The notes: generated by a model from the sequence alone, not told the origin. A DNA stretch of 8,101 nt from Actinomycetota bacterium (GCA_009918865.1 RGCY01000051.1:1-8101), one strand, 5' to 3'. Counted from the first letter of the stretch, positions 1 to 5,709 are shown. Numbers and translations are program-made.

Positions 1-51
1 TTAAAGAATGCGAAGTCCGACGGTTTCAGCCGGGACCGCTCCTGAACCGCG

Positions 52-348
52 TTAGTTGAGTTCGGGTCGGTCACCATGGTGTGACCCTAAGGATTGCGGA
101 GCGCTGTCATTGCGTCGGCGTGTTGCATTCGCCACGACGACCGCAAAATATGGCAACAGAATCGCACCGCCGATGAGTACCAGCCGCACCGGCATCGGAG
201 CGGGTATGAAGATGGCAGCAAGAAAGCACGCAACCCGAAGTGACATGCTGATGAGGTAAGCGCGCTGCCTGAACGCACGGTCTTGGGCCGCAGACACCGG
301 CACAGACGTGACGGTTTGCACGGGCTCAGGCTGCTGAAAGCGCGACAT
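52..348 (-). CDS. DUF3099 family two-helix membrane protein
   Basis: A 98-residue protein that I recognise as DUF3099, a small actinobacterial membrane protein family of unknown function. A polar N-terminus (residues 1-28) is followed by the family-like motif YLISMSLR (31-38). Two hydrophobic segments come next, at about 33-48 and 55-72, separated by a Pro-rich turn (PAPMP). The second ends in PYFAVVVANA, also typical of the family, and the tail is polar and probably cytoplasmic. The gene is divergent from fabG, with 61 bp between the two start codons. The ATG at 348 has no usable Shine-Dalgarno: GAGGT abuts the start directly. A TACCGT box ends 6 nt upstream, which suggests a leaderless message. 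Family assignment is from remembered motifs; the function is unknown. Confidence 0.85.
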   Translation of the reverse strand: MSRFQQPEPVQTVTSVPVSAAQDRAFRQRAYLISMSLRVACFLAAIFIPAPMPVRLVLIGGAILLPYFAVVVANATRRRNDSAPQSLGSHHGDRPELN

Positions 349-354
349 ACCTCA

Positions 355-360
355 ACGGTA
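355..360 (-). promoter_or_regulatory. Putative -10 box (TACCGT) of the DUF3099 gene
   Basis: Read on the minus strand, TACCGT lies 6 nt before the ATG at 348. This is the TANNNT pattern and spacing of actinobacterial leaderless promoters, in which transcription starts at the start codon. I see no convincing -35 hexamer. Confidence 0.45.
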
Positions 361-395
361 CGCGCCTGGTGGACTTCTCGCGACTGCATGGTCAG

Positions 396-401
396 TACGG
401 T
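396..401 (+). promoter_or_regulatory. Putative -10 box (TACGGT) of fabG
   Basis: TACGGT ends 8 nt before the ATG at 410, consistent with a leaderless fabG transcript. There is no Shine-Dalgarno ahead of 410. If this box is right, the TTG at 401, which is in frame three codons earlier, lies inside the promoter and cannot be the start. No clear -35 element is seen. Confidence 0.45.
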
Positions 402-409
402 TGGGCACC

Positions 410-1129
410 ATGTCCGATGTCGTGCTGGTCACCGGGGCTTCCCGAGGAATCGGGTTTGCTATTGCCACCGCTTTTAAGGCTGCGGGCTACCAGGTTGCCG
501 CCGCTCACCGGTCGGCATCAGATGAGGCAGTGCTGAAGGCTGCTGGTTTCTTTCCTGTCCTGTGCGAAGTCACCGACTCGACGAGTGTTGACGCCGCATT
601 CGACACGGTTGAAGCCGCACTCGGCCCCGTGACTGTGGCAGTGGCCAACGCTGGTGTCACGCGCGATGGGCTCGTCTTGCGGATGTCTGATGACGACATT
701 GACGCTGTGCTTCAAACGAACTTGGCTGGGGCCATCAAAGTGGCTCGCCGTGCAGCTAAGTCCATGGTGCGTGCCAAGCGGGGGCGATTGATTTTCATTT
801 CAAGCGTTGTGGGATTGCTCGGGTCGGCCGGTCAGGTGAACTATGCCGCGAGTAAATCGGGCTTAGTCGGCGCGGCGCGCAGCCTGGCCCGAGAACTTGG
901 TGGACGCGGCATCACTGCAAATGTTGTGGCCCCCGGTTTCGTCGAAACCGACATGACGGCTGCACTTTCCGAAGAACGGCAACAAACAATTCTCAGTCAG
1001 ATTCCGTTGGCCAGATATGCCCAACCGGCCGAGATTGCAGATGTGTGTGTCTTCCTTGCGTCCTCAGATGCCGCCTACATCACCGGCACGGTGCTCAATG
1101 TTGACGGCGGACTTGGGATGGGTCACTGA
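410..1129 (+). CDS. fabG: 3-oxoacyl-[acyl-carrier-protein] reductase FabG (MabA type)
   Basis: A short-chain dehydrogenase/reductase of 239 residues that reduces 3-ketoacyl-ACP to 3-hydroxyacyl-ACP with NADPH, the first reduction of cytosolic type II fatty acid elongation. The Rossmann motif TGASRGIG is at residues 8-15 and NAG at 80-82. The catalytic set is Asn104, Ser132, Tyr145 and Lys149 (in NYAASK). VAPGFVETDM and the C-terminal GLGMGH match mycobacterial MabA and FabG in general. The length is normal. ATG 410 is preferred over the in-frame TTG 401 because the protein then begins MSDVVLVTG and because of the TACGGT box upstream. fabI follows after 99 bp on the same strand, the mabA-inhA order of actinobacteria. 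Many SDR enzymes share these motifs, but the neighbouring fabI makes FabG by far the best call. Confidence 0.93.
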   Translation: MSDVVLVTGASRGIGFAIATAFKAAGYQVAAAHRSASDEAVLKAAGFFPVLCEVTDSTSVDAAFDTVEAALGPVTVAVANAGVTRDGLVLRMSDDDIDAVLQTNLAGAIKVARRAAKSMVRAKRGRLIFISSVVGLLGSAGQVNYAASKSGLVGAARSLARELGGRGITANVVAPGFVETDMTAALSEERQQTILSQIPLARYAQPAEIADVCVFLASSDAAYITGTVLNVDGGLGMGH

Positions 1130-1219
1130 TATGGCAACTGCGAAGTGTGCGAGGACATTATGTGCAAACGGCTTGAACGCTGACCATTTCGTTGACGATG
1201 CACGACTCTCACGCAGTCG

Positions 1220-1225
1220 AAGGAG
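1220..1225 (+). promoter_or_regulatory. Shine-Dalgarno of fabI
   Basis: AAGGAG lies 3 nt before ATG 1229 and 6 nt before ATG 1232. The spacing alone favours the second ATG. Family alignment (M-x-G-I-L-E-G-K, as in InhA's M-T-G-L-L-D-G-K) favours the first. The difference is one residue. Confidence 0.7.
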
Positions 1226-1228
1226 TTC

Positions 1229-1999
1229 ATGATGGGAATCCTTGAAGGCAAGTCCCTGGTCATCACCGGGGTGTTGACGGATCAATCCATTGCATTCCAT
1301 GTTGCACGCATTGCACAAGAGCAGGGCGCACAGGTTGTGCTCACCGGTTTTGGACGTGGTTTAGCGCTGACCAAGCGCATCTCCGGTCGGCTTCCGAGCC
1401 CGGTGGAAGTTTTGGAACTTGACGTCACCAACGACGAGCAACTCGCGGGGCTCGCTCAGTCTGTTGGTCAGCACTGCTCACAGGTGGACGGAGTCCTTCA
1501 CAGCATTGGTTTTGCACCGGAATCCGCACTCGGGGGCAATTTCCTTAACACTGATTGGCCAGATGTTGCGACGGCGGTTCATGTGTCGGCGTACTCCTTG
1601 AAAAGCCTCACCATGGCGTTGAAGCCTTTGATGCCATCGGGTTCAGCGGTGGTCGGCTTGGACTTTGACGCCACGCTGGCCTGGCCTGCCTATGACTGGA
1701 TGGGCGTTGCCAAAGCAGCACTAGAGGCCACAGCCCGTTACCTTGCACGCGATCTAGGAGAAAGTGGGATTCGAGTCAACCTTGTGTCAGCCGGACCCTT
1801 GCGGACAGTAGCTGCAACCCACATCCCCGGTTTTTCCACTTTTGAAGAGTTGTGGTCCACGCGGGCACCTCTGGGTTGGGATGTCACGGACCCGGTCCCG
1901 GCTGCGCAAGCCTGCGTTGCGCTCTTAAGTCCATGGTTCCCGGCAACCAGTGGCGAAATCGTGCACGTTGATGGTGGGTTTCATTCCCAGGGGGCGTAG
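1229..1999 (+). CDS. fabI: Enoyl-[acyl-carrier-protein] reductase (NADH) FabI/InhA family
   Basis: A 256-residue enoyl-ACP reductase performing the last reduction of each type II fatty acid elongation cycle. The NADH-binding N-terminus GVLTDQSIAFH (14-24) keeps InhA's Gly14, Ser20 and Ile21. Asp65 in LELDV corresponds to InhA Asp64, and HSIGF at 91-95 is the conserved pocket. The catalytic pair is Tyr155 and Lys162 (Y-x6-K, matching InhA 158/165). The C-terminal HVDGG is typical. The segment after AGPLRT (substrate-binding loop) is about a dozen residues shorter than in mycobacterial InhA, so this resembles ordinary FabI rather than a mycolate-type enzyme. The 99-bp gap after fabG holds a good Shine-Dalgarno but no promoter that I can support, so co-transcription with fabG is likely though not shown. 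Confidence 0.94.
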   Translation: MMGILEGKSLVITGVLTDQSIAFHVARIAQEQGAQVVLTGFGRGLALTKRISGRLPSPVEVLELDVTNDEQLAGLAQSVGQHCSQVDGVLHSIGFAPESALGGNFLNTDWPDVATAVHVSAYSLKSLTMALKPLMPSGSAVVGLDFDATLAWPAYDWMGVAKAALEATARYLARDLGESGIRVNLVSAGPLRTVAATHIPGFSTFEELWSTRAPLGWDVTDPVPAAQACVALLSPWFPATSGEIVHVDGGFHSQGA

Positions 2000-2006
2000 C
2001 TAGCGT

Positions 2007-2032
2007 CAACGCGGTTTCGCAACGCGGTTTCG
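2007..2032. repeat. Perfect 13-bp tandem repeat between convergent genes
   Basis: CAACGCGGTTTCG occurs twice head to tail, at 2007-2019 and 2020-2032, in the 50-bp gap between the ends of fabI and the minus-strand gene at 2050. Each unit contains CGCG, and short 3-bp hairpins such as GCG-GTTT-CGC can form, but no strong terminator stem is visible. It may be a slippage duplication or a protein-binding site. Confidence 0.75.
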
Positions 2033-2049
2033 TGCACTCACCCACGGTG

Positions 2050-2922
2050 CTACTCGCGCGAAAGCCGAGCCATCTGCGCAGTGTCGTGCATAGCCGCGCT
2101 CCAGAGTGCATCAAGATAGAGACGGGCTGCGCGGTGTAAATCTGCGGTCACAGCCGCGAGCGCCGCAAGCTGTTCTCGGCGGGCAGAGCCGGCGGAGGTG
2201 CTGTCACCGGAGCAGCGAATTCGGTTGAGTAACGCGAGTGTGCTGAGCACGCCTTTGATTTCACTCATTCGCTCAGGGGTGACACTGCGTGGCAATTGGG
2301 GTAGCCGAACATCATGAGGTTCTTGGGTGTCGAATATTCGCACTCCTAGGGCCTCAACCGCGTTGAGAGTTTCTAGGAGCGCGGATCGATACCCTGCCCG
2401 AACTGTTGGCAATCCCGACGACAGGCGCTCTGTGAATGCTGTTGCCCAGGGGTCATGCCAAGTCCGCATGTCGGGCTGCCCGAGGTGTGTTTGCGTCAAC
2501 ACCACAGTTGGTCGATGAAGTGCCGAGTCGATGCTCGGAATCCACGCAGACGTCGAATCTGCGCGCTTATGAACCAAGACCGATCCCACATCCACGGCGA
2601 CATCACCAAGGTGGTGCGGCAGTAGCAAACCCACCGGATCCCCGGACTCGGAGCTGACATGAATGATGTGACCGCTGGCGAAGTGCGTGCGCAATTCATC
2701 AAACGACAAGGTGTCGCCACCGGAAGGTCCCAGTCGACCATAAACCGGACCTGGTGCGCCTGGACACTCACGTGCGGACTCAGATGGGGGTGTGGCCAAC
2801 GCCCAGCACCCGAGTGCGCCCAGAATGCCGGTGCTGCGAGCCCATTGTGGAAGCAGTGCAACTGGCGTTGACTGACGACTCGTTGCCTCCGGCACGTCCG
2901 ACAGAGTAAACCGTTGGTGCAT
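2050..2922 (-). CDS. Unrecognised protein of about 290 residues
   Basis: I do not recognise this protein. The frame is open for 290 residues with mixed but reasonable codon use, and no long frame competes on the plus strand. Residues 21-44 are moderately hydrophobic but interrupted by Gln, Arg and Ser, and followed by a Pro/Gly-rich stretch (45-69); it is not a convincing signal peptide. A middle part (about 71-150) has alternating beta-like hydrophobic runs, for example VGLLLPHHL and VAVDVGSVLV. Two helical stretches follow (about 176-195 and 216-235). Residues 246-288 look like a long Ala-rich amphipathic helix. The gene is convergent with fabI and divergent from the ABC ATPase by 14 bp. 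The start is uncertain: ATG 2922 has GAAGG 4 nt upstream (a short spacing), while GTG 2895 has TACTCT 7 nt upstream and would give 281 residues by leaderless initiation. Confidence 0.75.
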   Translation of the reverse strand: MHQRFTLSDVPEATSRQSTPVALLPQWARSTGILGALGCWALATPPSESARECPGAPGPVYGRLGPSGGDTLSFDELRTHFASGHIIHVSSESGDPVGLLLPHHLGDVAVDVGSVLVHKRADSTSAWIPSIDSALHRPTVVLTQTHLGQPDMRTWHDPWATAFTERLSSGLPTVRAGYRSALLETLNAVEALGVRIFDTQEPHDVRLPQLPRSVTPERMSEIKGVLSTLALLNRIRCSGDSTSAGSARREQLAALAAVTADLHRAARLYLDALWSAAMHDTAQMARLSRE

Positions 2923-2923
2923 C

Positions 2924-2929
2924 TATCCT
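2924..2929 (+). promoter_or_regulatory. Putative -10 box (TATCCT) of the ABC ATPase gene
   Basis: TATCCT ends 7 nt before GTG 2937 and there is no Shine-Dalgarno, which suggests leaderless transcription. Read on the other strand, the same bases give AAGGATA, the purine run just before the divergent ATG at 2922, so one element may serve both genes. Confidence 0.5.
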
Positions 2930-2936
2930 TCAACCT

Positions 2937-3737
2937 GTGACGGATGCCGTGCTGCAGTTTGACGACGTGAGTGTTGTCCGCGGCAGCACTCTTCCTTTGA
3001 ATTCTGTGACATGGCAAGTGCACCCCGGAGAGCGCTGGGTTCTCATCGGGCCAAACGGGGCTGGAAAGAGCACCTTGCTGCACGTTGCTGCGGCGATGGC
3101 GGCTCCGGCAATGGGCGCCGCGTCGGTGCTTGGAGAGACGTTGGGTCGAGCCAATGTGGCGGACCTACGCACTCGAATCGGGTTCGCGGGCGCTTCACTT
3201 CTTGATCGGATTCCTGGGTCTGAAACAGTCGGCAACTCCGTCATGACAGGGGCATGGGCGGTCTACTCACGTCGTCGTGAAGACTATGACATTGCAGATG
3301 AAGTGCGCCGCGATTATCTGCTGACGATGTTTGGTCTTACCGAACTTATTGGGCGCACATTTGGCACCTTGAGCGAAGGTGAACGTAAGCGAGTCATGAT
3401 TGCTCGTGCGCTCATGCCGGATCCGGAATTGCTGATTCTGGATGAACCAGCAGCCGGCCTGGATCTTGCTGCGCGGGAAGATCTTCTTAGGCGATTGACG
3501 TGGTTGGCCGATGATCCGCTCGCTCCTACAACGGTGATGGCGACTCATCATCTTGAGGAAATTCCACCGGGGGCAACTCATGCACTTGCCTTGCGTCAGG
3601 GGCGGGTCGTGGCATCGGGAGTCATTGACGACGTCTTGACCGATGCCGTTTTGACCGAAACCTTTGGGCTACCTATTTCGGTTGAACGCGTTGGACAAAC
3701 TCGCCCCCGCTGGTTTGCGCGTGCTCGCGGCTGGTGA
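2937..3737 (+). CDS. ABC transporter-type ATP-binding protein, no adjacent permease
   Basis: A 266-residue ABC ATPase. Walker A GPNGAGKST is at residues 38-46, the signature LSEGE at 145-149, and Walker B LLILDE at 165-170 followed by a D-loop-like AAGLD. The switch His is His204 in ATHHLEEIP. The Q-loop position (around 81-89, IGFAGASLL) has no glutamine. From memory, an actinobacterial family with the same FGTLSEGERKR and DEPAAGLD blocks also lacks it, so this is probably a family trait rather than decay. Such proteins are often named after ModF or given no substrate. No permease or binding protein is encoded nearby, so it either energises a distant partner or is not a transporter. It starts at GTG 2937 with a TATCCT box upstream, and ends in a hairpin that overlaps its stop codon. 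Confidence 0.9.
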   Translation: MTDAVLQFDDVSVVRGSTLPLNSVTWQVHPGERWVLIGPNGAGKSTLLHVAAAMAAPAMGAASVLGETLGRANVADLRTRIGFAGASLLDRIPGSETVGNSVMTGAWAVYSRRREDYDIADEVRRDYLLTMFGLTELIGRTFGTLSEGERKRVMIARALMPDPELLILDEPAAGLDLAAREDLLRRLTWLADDPLAPTTVMATHHLEEIPPGATHALALRQGRVVASGVIDDVLTDAVLTETFGLPISVERVGQTRPRWFARARGW

Positions 3738-3742
3738 GCCGC
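3727..3742 (+). terminator. Hairpin spanning the stop codon of the ABC ATPase gene
   Basis: GCGGCT (3727-3732) and AGCCGC (3737-3742) form a perfect 6-bp stem with loop GGTG. The TGA stop (3735-3737) takes the last two loop bases and the first base of the 3' arm. TTT follows directly, so this may be a short intrinsic terminator ahead of the nfeD promoter. Confidence 0.5.
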
Positions 3743-3765
3743 TTTCCCAGCGCCGAAACCGCGGG

Positions 3766-3771
3766 TAGTGT
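3766..3771 (+). promoter_or_regulatory. Putative -10 box (TAGTGT) of nfeD
   Basis: TAGTGT ends 6 nt before ATG 3778. There is no Shine-Dalgarno (the intervening bases are GCGGCC), so a leaderless transcript starting at the ATG is likely. No clear -35 element is seen. Confidence 0.5.
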
Positions 3772-3777
3772 GCGGCC

Positions 3778-4218
3778 ATGAGTGCCGCTGCGTTGTTAGC
3801 CATCGCTGCTGGAGTCTTGGTCTTACTAGAAATGTTGACCCTTGATTTCACCCTGTTGATGTTGGCGCTGGGCTTGCTCAGTGCATCTGCTGCCCTTGCC
3901 CTGAATGTGCCCGATGTTTGGGCTGGTGCCATTGGGCTCATCGTTAGCGTCACCTCTTTAGGTTTTCTTCGACCCTTGGCACTGCGCGCTTTTCGGCGTG
4001 GCCCAGGCATTCGCACCGGCACCGACGCGCTTCTCGGATCTTCCGGAGTTGCGCTCACGGATGTGACAGATGTGGGTCAGGTGAAATTGCGTGGTGAAGT
4101 GTGGAGTGCCAGAGCCTTTGATGGAGTTTTGATTCCGGCCCATTCAAGAGTAGATGTCATCGCAATTGAAGGCGCAACGGCCGCCGTACTTGCAGCCGAG
4201 TCGGGGGAGCCGCGATGA
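3778..4218 (+). CDS. NfeD family membrane protein (short form)
   Basis: A 146-residue short NfeD protein, the usual partner of SPFH/stomatin-like proteins. Three hydrophobic segments lie at about 4-20, 24-42 and 47-66, with the conserved-type glutamate (Glu18) in the first. A short basic linker follows (RAFRRGPG). The C-terminal soluble OB-fold domain covers about 80-140, including the hallmark VKLRGEVWSARA (102-113) and a closing VDVIAIEGATAAV strand pair. There is no N-terminal serine-protease (ClpP-like) domain, so this is not the long proteolytic NfeD. It precedes the SPFH gene by 79 bp. In other bacteria the pair is associated with membrane microdomains; that role is inferred here from the pairing. 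Confidence 0.87.
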   Translation: MSAAALLAIAAGVLVLLEMLTLDFTLLMLALGLLSASAALALNVPDVWAGAIGLIVSVTSLGFLRPLALRAFRRGPGIRTGTDALLGSSGVALTDVTDVGQVKLRGEVWSARAFDGVLIPAHSRVDVIAIEGATAAVLAAESGEPR

Positions 4219-4226
4219 CGGACTCC
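4206..4226 (+). terminator. Bulged hairpin with the nfeD stop codon in its loop
   Basis: GGAGCCG (4206-4212) pairs with CGG-A-CTCC (4219-4226, one bulged A). The six-base loop CGATGA ends with the stop codon TGA (4216-4218). No T-run follows. It may attenuate transcription into the SPFH gene or stabilise the nfeD 3' end. Confidence 0.35.
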
Positions 4227-4283
4227 ATAACAACCGCCTGTGGTAGGAGTGCGTCAGCCACATCACATCTGAACGCGTATGCA

Positions 4284-4289
4284 AAGGAG
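4284..4289 (+). promoter_or_regulatory. Shine-Dalgarno of the SPFH gene
   Basis: AAGGAG (within AAAGGAGA) lies 8 nt before ATG 4298, a strong and well-spaced site that fixes this start. It contrasts with the leaderless-looking start of nfeD just upstream. Confidence 0.8.
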
Positions 4290-4297
4290 AGATTCTG

Positions 4298-5176
4298 ATG
4301 GAGACTTTCGTAACCGTGGTCGTCATTGCCGCACTAGTGGTGGTCTTTCTCGTTCGTGCCGTTCGAATCGTGCCGCAAGCGCGCGCTGGTGTGGTGGAGC
4401 GACTTGGTCGCTACCACCGGACTCTGACGCCGGGTTTGGCTGTGATTGTGCCTGTCATTGACAGGGTTTTGCCGCTGATTGATTTGCGTGAACAAGTCAT
4501 CACTTTCGCACCACAGCCTGTCATCACTGAAGATAATTTGGTTGTCAACATTGACACGGTTTTGTATTTCACAGTCACTGACCCACGTGCAGCAACGTAT
4601 GAGATTCGTGATTACATCTTTGCGGCGGAGCAACTCACTGTGACCACTTTGCGCAATGTCGTGGGTGGCATGGATTTGGAGAAGACGCTCACAAGTCGCG
4701 ACACCATCAATGCGACCCTGCGTGGGGTACTCGATGAGGCCACGGGTAAGTGGGGGATTCGGGTCAATCGGGTGGAACTGAAGAGCATTGATCCGCCGGC
4801 TTCCATTCAGGAAGCGATGGCGAAGCAGATGCGTGCCGAGCGTGAACGGCGAGCGGCCATTCTCACGGCCGAAGGCGAGAAGCAGGCCGCAATTCTCATT
4901 GCAGAGGGTGGTAAGCAAGCGGCAATCTTGACCGCTGAAGGAGAGGCCCAAGCCACTGTCACTCGAGCCAACGCCGAAGCAAGTGCCATCAAGACTGTGG
5001 TGGACAGCATCCATGCGGCAAGTCCCGATGATTCGGTGTTGGCATGGACGTACCTACAGCAACTCCCAGCCATCGCCAACGGGCAAGCGTCAAAGATTTG
5101 GGTGCTGCCCGCAGAACTCACAGGTGCGTTAGATGCTGTCAAGCGAGCATTCGGCAAGGTGCGTGGAGTGTCGTGA
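4298..5176 (+). CDS. SPFH/band-7 (stomatin-like) membrane protein
   Basis: A 292-residue SPFH-domain protein of the bacterial stomatin type, which oligomerises on the inner face of the membrane and organises microdomains. One N-terminal transmembrane helix (about 4-20) leads into the stomatin signature VPQARAGVVERLGRY (25-39) and the SPFH core to about 168. Next come PPASIQEAMAKQMRAERERR (166-185) and a charged coiled coil. In the coiled coil, residues 186-218 are three consecutive 11-residue repeats of the pattern AAIL-x-AEG-x-x-Q, as in other stomatins. The C-terminal part (about 245-292) includes WTYLQQLPAIA, as in stomatin-family tails. It follows nfeD, its usual partner. Its stop overlaps a possible GTG start of the next gene. 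Confidence 0.93.
   Translation: METFVTVVVIAALVVVFLVRAVRIVPQARAGVVERLGRYHRTLTPGLAVIVPVIDRVLPLIDLREQVITFAPQPVITEDNLVVNIDTVLYFTVTDPRAATYEIRDYIFAAEQLTVTTLRNVVGGMDLEKTLTSRDTINATLRGVLDEATGKWGIRVNRVELKSIDPPASIQEAMAKQMRAERERRAAILTAEGEKQAAILIAEGGKQAAILTAEGEAQATVTRANAEASAIKTVVDSIHAASPDDSVLAWTYLQQLPAIANGQASKIWVLPAELTGALDAVKRAFGKVRGVS
4853..4951 (+). repeat. Three 33-bp coding repeats in the SPFH coiled coil
   Basis: Three degenerate 33-bp units encode AAILTAEGEKQ, AAILIAEGGKQ and AAILTAEGEAQ. The DNA has diverged at synonymous positions (for example gccgaa, gcagag and gctgaa for Ala-Glu) while the protein is nearly constant, so this is an old repeat under selection rather than a recent duplication. Confidence 0.8.
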
Positions 5177-5178
5177 CG

Positions 5179-5709
5179 ATGGACACCGACACCGTGGCAG
5201 GTTGGTTGAGTCGTGAGGATTTGGACTCAGCACGTGAACGACTTCCGATTGTTTACGTGGAAGCAGTTCCGGTGCGGGTGGACGACCAGGGCGCAGTCAC
5301 CGAAGTTGGTCTGCTTCTGCGTGTGCGTCCCGATGGGACGATCTCTCAGTCATTGGTTTCAGGTCGGGTGTGGTACGGGGAATTGGTGCGCTCGGCGTTA
5401 ATGCGCAATCTAGAAAAGGATCTCGGGCCGTTGGCTTTTCCGCGATTGCCTGCATCTGTGGCGCCTTTCACCATTGCAGAGTATTTCCCTGACCCTGCTG
5501 TGACCGGTTTGGTTGATCCGCGTCAGCACGCGGTGTCTCTCGTATTCGTTGTGCCGGTCACAGGTGAATGCCAACCAACGCAAAACGCGTTAGACCTCCG
5601 GTGGTTCAGCGCAAGTGAAGCGCTGTCAGATGCTGTCGCCGCAGACATGAGTGGCGGTCAACATCGGCTCGTACGCATGGCCCTTGCACATTGCGGTGTG
5701 GCCGTGTGA
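5179..5709 (+). CDS. Nudix-fold protein of the DUF4916 type, degenerate Nudix box
   Basis: A 176-residue protein that I recognise as the actinobacterial DUF4916/Nudix-like family, from WLSREDLDSARERLPIVYVE (9-28), the strand pair VPVRVDDQG...VGLLLR, and DPRQHAVSLVFVVPVTG. The position of the Nudix box is clear at residues 62-84: G62-x5-E68-x7-R76. However, the metal-binding REUxEE core reads R-N-L-E-K-D, so three glutamates are replaced by Asn, Lys and Asp. Ordinary Nudix hydrolysis is therefore doubtful; binding of a nucleotide-like ligand or altered chemistry is possible. The start is uncertain: ATG 5179, or GTG 5173, which would overlap the SPFH stop as GTGA. GGAG at 5165-5168 could serve either. 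It overlaps ung by 4 bp, so the two are probably translated together. Confidence 0.85.
   Translation: MDTDTVAGWLSREDLDSARERLPIVYVEAVPVRVDDQGAVTEVGLLLRVRPDGTISQSLVSGRVWYGELVRSALMRNLEKDLGPLAFPRLPASVAPFTIAEYFPDPAVTGLVDPRQHAVSLVFVVPVTGECQPTQNALDLRWFSASEALSDAVAADMSGGQHRLVRMALAHCGVAV

Noticed and set aside
1..51. Open frames at the left edge: plus frame 1 gives a 14-codon tail ending at TGA 43-45, and plus frame 3 ends at TGA 57-59; the minus frame also stays open for 16 codons beyond the DUF3099 stop.
   Set aside because: Too short to tell a gene end from chance; neither tail resembles a protein end I recognise, and the minus one lies behind an in-frame stop.
401..409. TTG at 401 as the fabG start.
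   Set aside because: It overlaps the likely -10 box, and no Shine-Dalgarno precedes it; ATG 410 gives the normal FabG N-terminus.
1203..1219. Inverted repeat CGACT / AGTCG (7-nt loop) directly before the fabI Shine-Dalgarno, which might be a regulatory stem.
   Set aside because: Only 5 bp, does not include the Shine-Dalgarno or start codon, and easily arises by chance.
4334..5014. A 226-codon open frame on the minus strand opposite the SPFH gene.
   Set aside because: Composition is that of an antisense shadow (many His, Ser and Arg, no recognisable motif), while the plus frame is an unmistakable SPFH protein.
5044..5178. Upstream extension of the Nudix-like frame into the SPFH gene.
   Set aside because: It lies wholly inside the SPFH coding sequence in another frame, and the family's N-terminus begins near WLSREDLD, just after ATG 5179.
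5168..5186. GTGTC / GACAC 5-bp inverted repeat enclosing the SPFH stop and the candidate Nudix-like starts.
   Set aside because: A short stem with a 9-nt loop is too weak to add to the stop-hairpin list, although its position is similar.
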